Assembly (NCBI RefSeq): GCF_900117425.1
Contig: NZ_FPEH01000014.1
Span: 372,001 to 436,000, forward strand
DNA: 64,000 nt
From: Novosphingobium sp. NDB2Meth1
Lineage (GTDB): Bacteria; Pseudomonadota; Alphaproteobacteria; Sphingomonadales; Sphingomonadaceae
Reading direction: 5' to 3'
Shown: positions 49,313 to 59,071 of the stretch, one piece after another
Layout of the letters: the number at the start of each line of letters is the position of its first letter
Numbering within the stretch: position 1 is the stretch's first letter
Notes under the pieces: generated by a model
The model's input: only the letters and a program-made list of their open reading frames with translations
Told to the model about the DNA's origin: nothing
Database searches by the model: none
Position numbers and translations under genes: made by a program

Positions 49313-50782
49313 TCAGGCGGCGAGGCCGATTTCGGCCGCATCGGCCCAGTTGCCATGGAGGCCGAAGCGCAGACGGATGGGGATCTGCACCGTGGCGACC
49401 GGGCCCTTGGCGATGTCCAGCGCGTCAAAGATCAGGAGGTCGCTGCGGTGTTCTTCCAGCCGGTTGCAGACTTGCAGGATCCAGCCGTCACCTTCGGGCG
49501 CGTCCTTGCGGCGGGGCACGAAGCAGGGTTCCTGCAGGCTCGAGACGGGGCCGCACCACCAGTGCTGCTCCGCGCCGGTCTCCAGGTCCTTGTGGAACAG
49601 GCAGTTCATGATGAGCCCGCCCGCGCTGCCGCCTTTCAGCTCGACCGGGCGGCGCACGTCCATTTCGAGGAACCAGCCGTGGCGGGTCTTCTGGCCCGTG
49701 AAGCGGTCGTCGATGCGCGGGAACTCGCCCATCGAATCCGAGAGCTTGTTGATTTCGGCAAAGTCCTCGCCGTTCGAGGCCATGTCGACCACCCAGTCGG
49801 TGGGATAGCTCATCGCCTCCATCCCGTTGAACGGCGCGCCGTGCACGTCCGGGAAGAAGGGGAACATGTTGTTCTTCGCCTCGCAGGTGACGAAGTGGAC
49901 CTTGGTGCCCTCCTGCCAAGCATTGAGGACGTGGCTGGCGAAGCAGTTGCCGCGCTTGAACCAGCGGATATCCGCGTCCGTCACCCCGTCCCGGCGGGGG
50001 ATGATGCCGAGGTACACCGGCATCGTGGTGTCGAAGCCGAAGTGGGGGAGGCCCGCCTCGAGCCGCTCCCAGCTGCCGATCGAGGGCACGATATGGAGCA
50101 CGAGGTAATCCTCGGTGATCCCGAAATCGTGCATCATGCAGTAGTAGGGCGCCTTGAACCACACTTCGCGCACCAGCTCGCCCTCGGGGCTGACTTCCAT
50201 GTAGGTCACATCGTCGGTGCAAAGGCCGCTGGCGGCATAGCCGATGGCGACCATGTTGCCGGTCTTCGGATCGACCTTGGGGTGGGCGGTGAAGGTCTGT
50301 CCGGCCATCTTGCCGCCGAACGTCTCGTAGCCATGGGTTTCCATGGTCGCCGGGTCCATGACGAGGCCGGGGCTGTCTTCCTTCAAGGCCCAGAGCTTGC
50401 CGCCGAAGACGAAGGCGTTGGTGTTCGCCGTGCCGCGGATTTCACCCTTCACCGCCTCATCGTCGGTCAGCGGATTGCGGTAGGCGCCGAACAGGGCCTT
50501 GCCGGCCGCCTTTTCCAGCTTCCATTTGTCGGTCTTCGCCCAGCGCTGGCAGAAATCGACCTGACCGTCATGGATGTGGAAGCGGGTGATCATGCCATCG
50601 CCGTTGAAGGCGATATCGTCGCCCAGACGCGGTGGAAATTGCGGGTCGGGCTGGACGCGGAAGAACGCGCCGTTTAGCTCTTGGGGGATCGTGCCTTCGT
50701 GCGCGAGGTCGGCAATGTCCGCCTCGATCCGCGAGGGTGTGTTGAACCCGGTGAAGCTTGGGCTTGAGGGGAATTGGGCCAT
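49313..50782 (-). CDS. Stilbene-cleaving carotenoid oxygenase, NOV1-like
   Basis: A 489-residue protein that is nearly identical in layout to Novosphingobium NOV1 as I recall it, including length. The iron ligands are His167, His218, His284 and His476, the same residue numbers as NOV1. The substrate-binding Tyr101 (GAYRNP) and Lys134 (ALKEDSP) are also in place. It would cleave 4-hydroxystilbenes such as lignostilbene, isorhapontigenin or resveratrol into two aldehydes. The ATG at 50782 is supported by AGAGAGGAC upstream. It is divergent from a MarR gene across motif A. Confidence 0.92.
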   Translation of the reverse strand: MAQFPSSPSFTGFNTPSRIEADIADLAHEGTIPQELNGAFFRVQPDPQFPPRLGDDIAFNGDGMITRFHIHDGQVDFCQRWAKTDKWKLEKAAGKALFGAYRNPLTDDEAVKGEIRGTANTNAFVFGGKLWALKEDSPGLVMDPATMETHGYETFGGKMAGQTFTAHPKVDPKTGNMVAIGYAASGLCTDDVTYMEVSPEGELVREVWFKAPYYCMMHDFGITEDYLVLHIVPSIGSWERLEAGLPHFGFDTTMPVYLGIIPRRDGVTDADIRWFKRGNCFASHVLNAWQEGTKVHFVTCEAKNNMFPFFPDVHGAPFNGMEAMSYPTDWVVDMASNGEDFAEINKLSDSMGEFPRIDDRFTGQKTRHGWFLEMDVRRPVELKGGSAGGLIMNCLFHKDLETGAEQHWWCGPVSSLQEPCFVPRRKDAPEGDGWILQVCNRLEEHRSDLLIFDALDIAKGPVATVQIPIRLRFGLHGNWADAAEIGLAA

Positions 50783-50822
50783 GGTCGGGTCCTCTCTTCG
50801 CGCATTTTCGCTTGGGGTTTGA

Positions 50823-50841
50823 TTGTAAGTGTTGCTAACGA
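50823..50841. promoter_or_regulatory. Motif A operator candidate (stilbene dioxygenase / MarR)
   Basis: TTGTAAG-TGTTG-CTAACGA lies in the 100-bp region between the divergent dioxygenase and MarR genes, 41 bases from each start. Location in front of a regulator gene is what is expected for an autoregulated MarR protein. Confidence 0.65.
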
Positions 50842-50882
50842 ATAGGCAAGGCGCAACTAGTGCCACAAACGGGGATGCGGCA

Positions 50883-51359
50883 TTGATCAAGGACAAGTTT
50901 GCCGACGCAGTGACAGCACCGCCGCCGCCCGAGGGCGATGCCGACATCGGCGCGATCAAGGACATTCTGGGCTTTCACATCCGCCTCGCGCATGGGGCGT
51001 GCCTCAGGCACTTCACCGAGACCTTCGCCGATCTCGATCTCACGCAGAAGCAGGTCTCGGTGCTGTGGCTGGTCGATGACCATCCCGGCATCGCGCAGAC
51101 CGACCTCGCGCAGCGCCTGCGCATGGACCGCGCCACCACCATGGCGATCATCAACCGGCTGCAGGCCAAGCATTTCCTGCGGCGCGACCGCTCGGACCTG
51201 GACGGCCGCAAGCAGGCGCTGTTTCTCGAAGAGCCGGGCAAGGCGATGCTGGCGCGTGCCAAGCAGGCCATCGGCGAGCACGAGGCCTGGGTGAAGAGCC
51301 GCTTCAGCGAGAAGGAAGTGCGCCAGCTGATCGAACTGCTTTCGCGGATCCATGAGTGA
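50883..51359 (+). CDS. MarR-family transcriptional regulator
   Basis: A MarR protein of 158 residues if the TTG at 50883 is used. The winged helix is clear: QKQVSVLWLVDDHPGIAQTDLAQRLRMDRATTMAIINRLQ, then LRRDRSDLDGRKQALFLEEPG as the wing. An in-frame start at 50829 would overlap motif A; a GTG at 50910 is another choice. It is divergent from the NOV1-like gene with the operator-like site between. It is my best candidate for the protein that reads motif A across the window, with an aromatic acid or its CoA ester as inducer (inference). Confidence 0.82.
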   Translation: MIKDKFADAVTAPPPPEGDADIGAIKDILGFHIRLAHGACLRHFTETFADLDLTQKQVSVLWLVDDHPGIAQTDLAQRLRMDRATTMAIINRLQAKHFLRRDRSDLDGRKQALFLEEPGKAMLARAKQAIGEHEAWVKSRFSEKEVRQLIELLSRIHE

Positions 51360-51391
51360 AGACGCATTTGCTTGCTGACTTGCACACCACT

Positions 51392-51535
51392 CCGCTCACC
51401 CTGAGCTCATCCTGAGCTTGTCGAAGGGCGAAGGGTGCTGGCGCGACCGCCGGGCATGATGCTTCGACAAGCTCAGCATGAGCGGTTGGGGAAATGGCGA
51501 GAAGCGGGACCCCGGATCAAGTCCGGGGTGACGAA
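51392..51535. repeat. Intergenic palindromic repeats (families 2 and 3)
   Basis: CCGCTCACCCTGAGC at 51392 pairs with GCTCAGCATGAGCGG at 51471-51485 and an inner CTTGTCGAAGGG pairs with GCTTCGACAAG. Immediately after, ACCCCGGATCAAGTCCGGGGT (51509-51529) is a family 3 unit. The 213 bases between the MarR gene and the transporter hold nothing else I can support. Confidence 0.75.
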
Positions 51536-51572
51536 GACATGATCGGACAGCAATGTCCTCGGGGAGAATGAA

Positions 51573-52883
51573 ATGACCAATGATCCGCGCGAGATCATTC
51601 GCCAAACGCCGATGAGCGCGGCGCAGTGGATCGCCGTCGTGCTGATGATCGCGCTCAATGCGCTTGACGGGTTCGACGTGCTCTCCAGCGCCTTTGCTGC
51701 GCCCGGCATTGCCAAGGAATGGGGCATTGCGCGCGATGCGCTGGGCGTCGTGCTGGCGATGGAACTGGTCGGCATGGGCGTCGGCTCGATCCTGCTCGGC
51801 GGCGTGGCGGACAAGCTGGGCCGGCGGCCGACGATGCTCGGCTGCCTTGTCGTCATGGCGGGCGGTATGTGGCTCGCCACTACGGCACAAAATCCCCAGA
51901 TCCTCGGCCTGTGGCGCTTCGTCACCGGGCTCGGCATCGGCGGCATGCTGGCGGCGATCAATGCGGTGACGGCGGAACTTTCGAGCGCCAAGGGCCGCAG
52001 CCTCGCCATGTCGCTGATGGTGATCGGCTATCCCCTGGGCGCGACCATCGGCGGCACCATCGCTGCCATGCTGCTCAAGAGCGGCGACTGGCGCGTGGTG
52101 TTCGAATTCGGCGCGATTGCGACCGTGGTGTTCATTCCGCTGATCTGGTTCTTCGTGCCCGAAACCCCGGCCTACCTGCTCGCGCGGCGACCGGAGGGTG
52201 TTCTGGCGCGGATCAACGCCTCGATGGCCAAGCTGCGTCTGCCGGGGATCGAAGCCCTGCCGCCGGTCGATCAGCGCGACAGCAAGGCAAGCGTGCTCGA
52301 CATCCTGAAGCCCGGTCTGATCGGCACGACGATGATCCTCACGCTGGGCTATTCGCTCCATGCGATCACCTTCTACTACATCCTCAAGTGGTCGCCCAAA
52401 ATCGTCGCGGACTTCGGCTTTGCCGCGCCGCAGGCCGCCAGCGTGCTGGTCTGGGCCAACATCGGCGGGGCGACCGGGGGCGGGCTGTTCGGCTTCCTCA
52501 TGCACCGCTTCGGGATCAAGTGGCCGACCATCGTGATGCTGCTGCTCGGCGCGGCGGCAGTCGCCGTGTTCGGGCTGGGCGGACAGGAGACATCGCTCGT
52601 TGGCTGGCGCTTTGCGGTGTTCTGCACCGGCTTTGCCACCAATGCCGCGATTGTCGGCTTCTACAGTGCGTTTGCCCATGGCTTCCCCGCGCATGTCCGC
52701 GCCACCGGCACCGGCTTTGCCATCGGCGCGGGGAGGATCGGTTCGGCGGGCTCGCCCATTCTGGCGGGCACGCTGTTTACCGCCGGCGGCCTCAGCCTAT
52801 TTTCCGTTTCGGCGATCATGGCATGCGGTTCGGTCATGGCCGCAGCGCTTATGCTCATGCTTGCCTTAAGAGAGGCTGATTGA
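51573..52883 (+). CDS. MFS transporter, aromatic acid:H+ symporter type
   Basis: A 436-residue major facilitator with features of the aromatic acid:proton symporter family: ALDGFDVLSSAFAAPGIAKEWG (about residues 29-50), GGVADKLGRRP in loop 2-3 and the long TAELSSAKGRSLAMSLMVIGYPLG stretch. Members such as PcaK, BenK and VanK import protocatechuate, benzoate or vanillate, so uptake of vanillate-like acid is likely. It is preceded by a repeat-rich region and followed by the glutathione-dependent formaldehyde dehydrogenase gene. The start follows GGGGAGAATGAA. Confidence 0.85.
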   Translation: MTNDPREIIRQTPMSAAQWIAVVLMIALNALDGFDVLSSAFAAPGIAKEWGIARDALGVVLAMELVGMGVGSILLGGVADKLGRRPTMLGCLVVMAGGMWLATTAQNPQILGLWRFVTGLGIGGMLAAINAVTAELSSAKGRSLAMSLMVIGYPLGATIGGTIAAMLLKSGDWRVVFEFGAIATVVFIPLIWFFVPETPAYLLARRPEGVLARINASMAKLRLPGIEALPPVDQRDSKASVLDILKPGLIGTTMILTLGYSLHAITFYYILKWSPKIVADFGFAAPQAASVLVWANIGGATGGGLFGFLMHRFGIKWPTIVMLLLGAAAVAVFGLGGQETSLVGWRFAVFCTGFATNAAIVGFYSAFAHGFPAHVRATGTGFAIGAGRIGSAGSPILAGTLFTAGGLSLFSVSAIMACGSVMAAALMLMLALREAD

Positions 52884-52896
52884 GCCGCGAACCCGA

Positions 52897-52925
52897 TTGA
52901 ACACTTGGCCCGCTTTGCCTATCGG
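52897..52925 (+). promoter_or_regulatory. Possible sigma-70-type promoter of adhC
   Basis: TTGAAC (52897-52902) and TATCGG (52920-52925) are separated by 17 bases, followed 35 bases later by the adhC start. The -10 box is poor, so this is only a suggestion. No motif A or B copy is seen here, implying that adhC may be controlled separately. Confidence 0.3.
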
Positions 52926-52960
52926 CATTGCAGACTTTTTCCCTGGGGGAGGATACACCC

Positions 52961-54073
<1,113 letters not shown>

Positions 54074-54088
54074 ATCAGGGGGTTATCG

Positions 54089-54466
54089 ATGTTCACTCAT
54101 ACCGTCCTCGGCACCAACGATATCGAAAAGTCGCGCGCGTTCTACACTGCGGTGATGGGCGCGCTCGGCCATCAGGCCGTTCCGCTGCCGATTGGCACCG
54201 TGTTCCCCTCCGCCGCCGGCGCATTGATGATCCGCACGCCCCTGAATGGTGAGCCGCACACCCCGTCCAACGGCTTCACGCAGGGCTTTGCTGCCAAGAC
54301 TTTTGCCGAAGTCGATGCCTTCCACGCCGCGGGCCTTGCCAACGGCGGCACCTGCGAAGGCCCTCCGGGCGTGCGCGAGAACGCGCCGGGCAAGCAGTAC
54401 GGCGCTTATCTGCGCGATACCGACGGCAACAAGATCTGCGCCTTCGCGCCGAACCCGAACGCCTGA
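54089..54466 (+). CDS. VOC-family protein linked to formaldehyde dehydrogenase
   Basis: A 125-residue vicinal-oxygen-chelate protein (FTHTVLGTNDIEKSRAFYTAVMGALG at the start, KQYGAYLRDTDGNKICAFAPNP at the end). It directly follows adhC, and the position suggests a role in glutathione-adduct chemistry, like the glyoxalase relatives of this fold. The usual second Glu metal ligand is replaced near the C-terminus (KICAF), so metal binding is uncertain. A S-formylglutathione hydrolase gene is not present in the window. Confidence 0.75.
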   Translation: MFTHTVLGTNDIEKSRAFYTAVMGALGHQAVPLPIGTVFPSAAGALMIRTPLNGEPHTPSNGFTQGFAAKTFAEVDAFHAAGLANGGTCEGPPGVRENAPGKQYGAYLRDTDGNKICAFAPNPNA

Positions 54467-54486
54467 TCCTTTGACGTGACACGCAG

Positions 54487-54515
54487 CCCCCGTCGCCGCA
54501 TGGCGGCGGGGGTTT
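54487..54515. terminator. Hairpin between convergent genes
   Basis: CCCCCGTCGCCGC pairs with GCGGCGGGGG, followed by TTTGC. It sits between the VOC gene and the EamA-type transporter gene and may end transcription from the plus strand; the T run is short. Confidence 0.5.
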
Positions 54516-54516
54516 G

Positions 54517-55356
54517 CTATGCCAGCCTGAGCAGCATCGCTCCGCAGGCGATGATCACCGCCGCCGCAATCCGCGCCGGGCCGACCCGTTCACGCAGCAC
54601 CAGCGCCGAGATCGCCGTCGCGAACAGGATCGAGGTCTCGCGCAGCGCCGCGACCATAGCGATCGGCGCCATCGTCATCGCCCAGAGCGCGATGGAGTAC
54701 GAGACGATCGTGCCCAGTCCGCCGAACAGCCCGATGGGCCAGTTCTGGCGCAGATAGCCCAGCGCCGCGCCCCCGCGCGCGCGGATCGTCCACACGGCCA
54801 TGGCGAGTCCCGTCAGCAGCGACAGCCACAGCGTATAGGCCGTCGGCGAACCCGAAGCCCGAGCGCCGGTGCCGTCGAGCAAGGTGTAACCGGCGATGAT
54901 CGCGGCATTGGTCAGCGCCGCCGCCAGACCCGCCGGCTTCAACGATCCGCGCGCGCCCAGAGTCATCGCCAGAATGCCGAGGCAGATGGTGCCGACGCCG
55001 ATCCAGGCAAGGAACGGCACCGCTTCCCCCAGCCAGAAATGGCTGACCAGCGCCACTGCCAGCGGCGCACACCCCCGCATCAGTGGATAGGCCAGGCTCA
55101 TGTCCACCGTGCGATAAACCCGCACCAGCAAGCCCAGATACCCCACCTGCAGCAATGTCGAGGTGGCCAGATAAGGCCAGCTCGCCGGCGCCGGCATGGG
55201 CAGGAAGGGCAGCGCAACCAGCGCGATCAGCGCTGCCCCGCCCATCACCAGCGTAGTGGAAAGCAGCGTATCGCCGCTCCCCTTGAGGAACGCATTCCAG
55301 CTCGCGTGCAGCGAAGCCGCGAACAGGATGAGGAGGAAGACGGGCCAATCGATCAT
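54517..55356 (-). CDS. EamA/DMT-superfamily transporter
   Basis: A 279-residue membrane protein with about ten hydrophobic segments arranged as two EamA repeats, with AYPLMRGCAPLAVALVSHFWLGE near residue 92 and the matching ALRETSILFATAISALVLRERVG near residue 239. Such proteins export metabolites. It begins the more ordinary part of the window. No operon partner is evident, although an SDR gene lies upstream in the same direction 39 bases away. Confidence 0.82.
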   Translation of the reverse strand: MIDWPVFLLILFAASLHASWNAFLKGSGDTLLSTTLVMGGAALIALVALPFLPMPAPASWPYLATSTLLQVGYLGLLVRVYRTVDMSLAYPLMRGCAPLAVALVSHFWLGEAVPFLAWIGVGTICLGILAMTLGARGSLKPAGLAAALTNAAIIAGYTLLDGTGARASGSPTAYTLWLSLLTGLAMAVWTIRARGGAALGYLRQNWPIGLFGGLGTIVSYSIALWAMTMAPIAMVAALRETSILFATAISALVLRERVGPARIAAAVIIACGAMLLRLA

Positions 55357-55395
55357 GACGAGTCAATCATCAGCGAAGGCCCAGCCAGGGCCCAC

Positions 55396-56175
55396 TCACA
55401 TCGCCGAGATGCCGCCGTCCAGCTTGAGCTCGGCCCCGGTCATGAAACGGCTCTCGTCGCTCGCGAGGTAGAGCACGCCGTTGGCAATCTCGTTTGGCTC
55501 GCCCACGCGGCCCAGCGGGATCTGGCGGGCAAGCTTGCCCATGACGATGTCCTTCTCGATTCCCGCATTCTTGCTGATTCCATCGAGGATCGGCGTGTCG
55601 ACGAAGGTCGGGTGCACTGAATTGCAGCGGATGTCCCACCCGCGCTTGGCGCAGTAGAGCGCGACCGACTTGGTCAGCATCCACACCGCCGCCTTGCTGG
55701 CGTTGTAGCCGGGCATCGTGTGCGAAGCGATCAGGCCCGCGATCGAGCTGATGTTGATGATCGAGCCCGGCTGGTTGTCCTTCAAGAGCGGCAGCGCCTT
55801 CTGGCAGCCGAGGAACACCGAATCGACGTTGATGGCAAAGCCCCGGTGCCATTCCTCCAGCGTGCAGGTCTCGATATCCCCGCGCACGCCGACACCGGCA
55901 TTGTTGACGAGCACCGACAGCCCGCCGAGCTTGTCCGCCGCCATCGCGATGGCCGCATTCCAATCGGCTTCCGAGGTCACGTCATGCTGCATCGAAAAGG
56001 CGGTGCCAGCGCCCATTTCGGCGTTGATCGCCTCGGCCTGCGCGGCGGCGCCTTCGCCGTTGATGTCGGTGAGCAGTACCCTGGCGCCTTCCCGTGCCAG
56101 CAACGCGGAATGCGCCGCACCCAGCCCCTGCGCCGCGCCCGTCACCAAAGCCAGCTTGCCCGCAACTCTGCCCAT
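55396..56175 (-). CDS. Short-chain dehydrogenase/reductase
   Basis: A 259-residue classical SDR: TGAAQGLG (12-19), NNAGVG, Ser in NISSIAG and YNASK catalytic pair, followed by a C-terminal DGGISAM. The motif order matches cyclopentanol or hydroxysteroid-type dehydrogenases. It lies between a Nudix hydrolase gene (21 bases upstream) and a transporter gene, all on the minus strand, so an operon is likely. Substrate unknown. Confidence 0.83.
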   Translation of the reverse strand: MGRVAGKLALVTGAAQGLGAAHSALLAREGARVLLTDINGEGAAAQAEAINAEMGAGTAFSMQHDVTSEADWNAAIAMAADKLGGLSVLVNNAGVGVRGDIETCTLEEWHRGFAINVDSVFLGCQKALPLLKDNQPGSIINISSIAGLIASHTMPGYNASKAAVWMLTKSVALYCAKRGWDIRCNSVHPTFVDTPILDGISKNAGIEKDIVMGKLARQIPLGRVGEPNEIANGVLYLASDESRFMTGAELKLDGGISAM

Positions 56176-56196
56176 TTTGCCCCAATCCTCTCGTTC

Positions 56197-56757
56197 TTAT
56201 TCCTTGAACCAGAAGGGGCTTAGCAGGAGGAGCAGGCGCACGTCGATGCCATAACCGGCTGCGCGCTTCGCATCGAGAAACTGCGGCAACTCGCGGCGCG
56301 GCACATGCAGCACCGTGATCCCTTCGCCCTCGACCCCGCCGCCCGGGCCGACGCGTTCCAGGTCGTAGGCGCGAAACAGCGTGAAGCTCTCGCTGACCAT
56401 GCCGGGGCTCGAATAGTATTCGCCCAGATCCTCCATGCGGCCAGCACGGTAGCCGGTCTCTTCCTCCAGCTCGCGGATCGCCGCCGTGGCCGCGAGTTCG
56501 CCTTCCCCGCCATCATCATCGCCGATCAGGCCGGCAGGCAGTTCGACGCAGGGCTTGCCCAGCGGAATGCGGAACTGCTCGACCAGCACGACCTCATCCT
56601 CCGGCGTGATCGCCAGGATCACCGCCGCCTTGATCCCCCGGGCGCGGGAGACGTATTCCCAGCGGCCGCGTGTCTTGGCGCTGATGAAACGTCCCTGCCA
56701 CTGCGTCACTTCGGGATCGACGCGGTATTCGTCTTCAAGGCTCACGGCGATATCCAT
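56197..56757 (-). CDS. Nudix hydrolase, ADP-ribose pyrophosphatase type
   Basis: A 186-residue Nudix protein; the Nudix box occupies roughly residues 78-102, ending RELEEETGY. The preceding KPCVELPAGLIG stretch and following SSPGMVSESFTLF match ADP-ribose pyrophosphatases (NudF). It would hydrolyse ADP-ribose or related nucleotide sugars to AMP. A large palindrome lies upstream. It probably starts a short operon with the SDR and the transporter. Confidence 0.85.
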   Translation of the reverse strand: MDIAVSLEDEYRVDPEVTQWQGRFISAKTRGRWEYVSRARGIKAAVILAITPEDEVVLVEQFRIPLGKPCVELPAGLIGDDDGGEGELAATAAIRELEEETGYRAGRMEDLGEYYSSPGMVSESFTLFRAYDLERVGPGGGVEGEGITVLHVPRRELPQFLDAKRAAGYGIDVRLLLLLSPFWFKE

Positions 56758-56766
56758 CTGAAAGAG

Positions 56767-56872
56767 CCGTTCGTGTCGAGCCCCTCGCCTTCGCTCGGGA
56801 TAAACTTCCGGGCTGAAGGCCCGGAAGTCGAGACACCGCGCACTGTGTCTCGACTTCGCTCGACACGAACGG
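56767..56872. repeat. Degenerate long palindrome (repeat family 1)
   Basis: Starts CCGTTCGTGTCGAGC and ends GTCTCGACTTCGCTCGACAC followed by GAACGG, as in the perfect copies at 13031 and 17933, but with an inner part built from CTTCCGGG and CCGGAAG arms. It fills the gap between the Nudix gene start and the TPM-protein stop. Confidence 0.85.
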
Positions 56873-56891
56873 GAAGGAGGAGGTCAGGGCG

Positions 56892-57560
56892 CTAGACTTC
56901 GATTACCCGGTCCGGCAGTTCGTTTTCATCATCATCCGCGCGCGGCAGGTGTTCGGCCAGCACGGCACCGACTTTGCCGATGGCCGCGACCATGCCCTCG
57001 CCCGCCTGTCCCGCACGTAGCGGGGCGAGCAGCGCATGCATGGCATCACCCCAGACTTCGGGCGAGACCTTGCTGGCAATCGCCTCGTCCGCGATGATCT
57101 CGGCGCGGTGCTCGGCAAGGCTGAGGTAGATCAGCACCCCGGTGCGCCCGGTCGTGCGGCCTTCCGCCCCGATGCGGAAGCAGGTGAGGGCGCGGGCATG
57201 GACGCGGGCGGACTTGATCGGGGCGGGCGTCAGCAGAAGGCGCAAGGGCCGCCAGGTCAGGATCAGCAGCATGCCGAGGAACTTCAGCACCGCGACCGTG
57301 AGGGCGATTCCCAGCACTTGCCGCGGCGTCCAGTCATGGTCCCACAGGCCCAGTACACGCTCGATCAGGCCGAGATAGAAGTTCGGCGCCAGTTCCAGCG
57401 CGGCGAGCGCAAGAAAGGCGATCGAGATGCTCCACGCCAGCGCCACATCGCGGTAGGGATCGGACTGCGGCGTCACGATGGTCACGATCTCGCCCGCGCT
57501 GCGCGCCTCCGCCGCCGCAACGGCTTCGGCAATGCGCTTGCGGTCTGTTTCGTTCAGCAT
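56892..57560 (-). CDS. TPM-domain membrane protein
   Basis: A 222-residue protein with an N-terminal TPM-like segment (LNETDRKRIAEAVAAAEARSAGEIVTIVTPQSD, residues 2-34), two central hydrophobic segments (about 43-60 and 83-104) and a C-terminal domain with GRTGVLIYLSLAEHRAEIIADEAI. It is the third gene of a lemA-TPM-TPM operon. The family is sometimes linked to photosystem maturation or membrane stress, but its job in heterotrophs is not settled. Confidence 0.8.
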   Translation of the reverse strand: MLNETDRKRIAEAVAAAEARSAGEIVTIVTPQSDPYRDVALAWSISIAFLALAALELAPNFYLGLIERVLGLWDHDWTPRQVLGIALTVAVLKFLGMLLILTWRPLRLLLTPAPIKSARVHARALTCFRIGAEGRTTGRTGVLIYLSLAEHRAEIIADEAIASKVSPEVWGDAMHALLAPLRAGQAGEGMVAAIGKVGAVLAEHLPRADDDENELPDRVIEV

Positions 57561-57563
57561 GGT

Positions 57564-58367
57564 CTACCAGCTCCCTGACGAGCCGCCGCCGCCGAAGCTG
57601 CCGCCGCCGCCCGAAAAGCCGCCGCCACCGCCGCCCCAGTCGGACCCGCCACCCCAGCCGCCGCCACTGCCCCAATCCGAACCGCCGCTGCCCCAGCCGC
57701 CCGTTGGGAAGATCATCACACCCGGTGCGCCATAGCGCCGCCCTCCGCCGCGCATTGCGCGCAGGAAGGGAAGGACGAAGAAAAAGAAGAAGATCAGCAG
57801 GAACACCACGGTGCCGAAATCGAAGCGCGGCTCCTTGGCTTTGCGCTGTTTCTGCTCGGCATTCGCCGCCACCTTGCGCGCTTCGTCCTCGGGCAGCTGC
57901 AACTGCGCGACGAGCTTGTCGGCCGCGGCGATGATGCCGCCGGCATAGTCTCCGGCCTTGAAGCGGGGGACGATCTCGGTGCGCCGGATATCGCTCGCCA
58001 CCGCATCGGACACGATGCCTTCCAGCCCATAGCCGACCTCGATGCTGACCTGCCGGTCGTTCGGCGCGACGATCAGCAGCAGTCCGTCGTTGCGCTGCTT
58101 GTCGCCGATGCCCCAGGTGCGGCCCAGCCGGTAGCCATAGTCCTCGATGTCATAGCCTTCGAGGCTCGGGATCGTCGCGATCACCATCTGCCGCTGCGAT
58201 TGCTGCTCCAGCGCGGCCAGCTTGCCATCGAGCGCCGCGATCTGCTCGGGCGAGAGGAGATGCGCCTCATCGACCACGCGGCCGGTGAGCTTGGGAAAGG
58301 TCTGCGCGGCGGCCTGCCCTGCCAATAGGGCCAGCAGCATGAGCAGCGCAAGAACAAGGCGCTTCAT
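57564..58367 (-). CDS. TPM-domain protein with glycine-rich C-terminus (YgcG-like)
   Basis: A 267-residue protein: signal peptide (1-21), TPM domain (about 25-150, with GRVVDEAHLLSPEQIAAL and a GDKQRNDGLLLIVAPNDRQV stretch), one membrane segment near 180-196 and a long Gly/Ser/Trp-rich tail (about 218-267). This is the standard YgcG/TPM-phosphatase-family architecture. The TPM domain would face the periplasm. It lies between lemA and a second TPM gene, four bases from the latter. Confidence 0.85.
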   Translation of the reverse strand: MKRLVLALLMLLALLAGQAAAQTFPKLTGRVVDEAHLLSPEQIAALDGKLAALEQQSQRQMVIATIPSLEGYDIEDYGYRLGRTWGIGDKQRNDGLLLIVAPNDRQVSIEVGYGLEGIVSDAVASDIRRTEIVPRFKAGDYAGGIIAAADKLVAQLQLPEDEARKVAANAEQKQRKAKEPRFDFGTVVFLLIFFFFFVLPFLRAMRGGGRRYGAPGVMIFPTGGWGSGGSDWGSGGGWGGGSDWGGGGGGFSGGGGSFGGGGSSGSW

Positions 58368-58390
58368 CGGCGGCGCTCCGCCGCGCCGGC

Positions 58391-59071
58391 TCAGTTCGTC
58401 GCCGCCTTGCTCGCCGGTGCGGCCCCATTGTCATTTGCCGCCGGGGCCGCAGCAGGTGCTGCCGGTCCGTCAAAGCTGACCGTCGGTGCGGTATCGGCGC
58501 CCGGAGTGGTCGCGGTGAAGGGCACCAGCGGCTTGGCGCCATAGATCACCTTGGCACCGATCACCGCGGGGAAGGTGCGGATCGTGGTGTTGTAGCTCTG
58601 CACGGCATCGTTGTAATCGCGCCGGGCGATCGCGATGCGGTTTTCGGTGCGCTCGATCTGGTCCTGCAGCGTCTTGAAATTGTCGTTGGCCTTGAGCTCC
58701 GGATACGCCTCAGCCGCGACCAGCAGGCGCCCGAGGCCGCTGGAAAGCTGCTCCTGCGCGGCCTGGAACTTGGCCATCTTGTCGGGATCGCTGAGGTCTT
58801 CGCCCGAAATCTGGATGCTCGTCGCCTTGGCGCGCGCTTCGGTCACCTTGACCAGCGTGCCCTGCTCGAAATTCGCGGCGCCCTTCACCGTCGCGACGAG
58901 GTTGGGGATCAGGTCGGAGCGGCGCTGGTACTGGTTCTGCACTTCGGCCCACTTGGCCTTGGCGGCTTCTTCGGCGGTCGGGATCGCATTGACCCCGCAT
59001 CCGGCAAGGCCTGCGGCGGCAACCGCAGCGAAAGCGAAACGGGAAAAGCGGGCAAGCAGCGAAGCGGCCAT
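58391..59071 (-). CDS. lemA: LemA family protein
   Basis: A 226-residue LemA protein with a lipoprotein-like signal (AAGLAGCGVNA, Cys near residue 25), the family stretch WAEVQNQYQRRSDLIPNLVATVK (about 41-63), FEQGTLVKVTEARAKA and the closing YNTTIRTFPAVIGAKV, and then an Ala/Pro-rich tail. LemA is a helical coiled protein of the cell envelope whose function is still unclear; here it starts an operon with two TPM-domain genes. The ATG at 59071 is supported by AGAGGGAAC and avoids an unlikely longer N-terminus. Confidence 0.9.
   Translation of the reverse strand: MAASLLARFSRFAFAAVAAAGLAGCGVNAIPTAEEAAKAKWAEVQNQYQRRSDLIPNLVATVKGAANFEQGTLVKVTEARAKATSIQISGEDLSDPDKMAKFQAAQEQLSSGLGRLLVAAEAYPELKANDNFKTLQDQIERTENRIAIARRDYNDAVQSYNTTIRTFPAVIGAKVIYGAKPLVPFTATTPGADTAPTVSFDGPAAPAAAPAANDNGAAPASKAATN

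Noticed and set aside
50829..50882. Earlier in-frame start for the second MarR protein
   Set aside because: It would begin inside motif A and add an 18-residue extension unlike MarR proteins; no ribosome-binding site precedes it.
54089..54466. Naming the VOC gene after adhC as S-formylglutathione hydrolase or glutathione-dependent formaldehyde-activating enzyme
   Set aside because: It is a VOC-fold protein without the Ser-His-Asp triad of FrmB or the cysteine zinc sites of Gfa.
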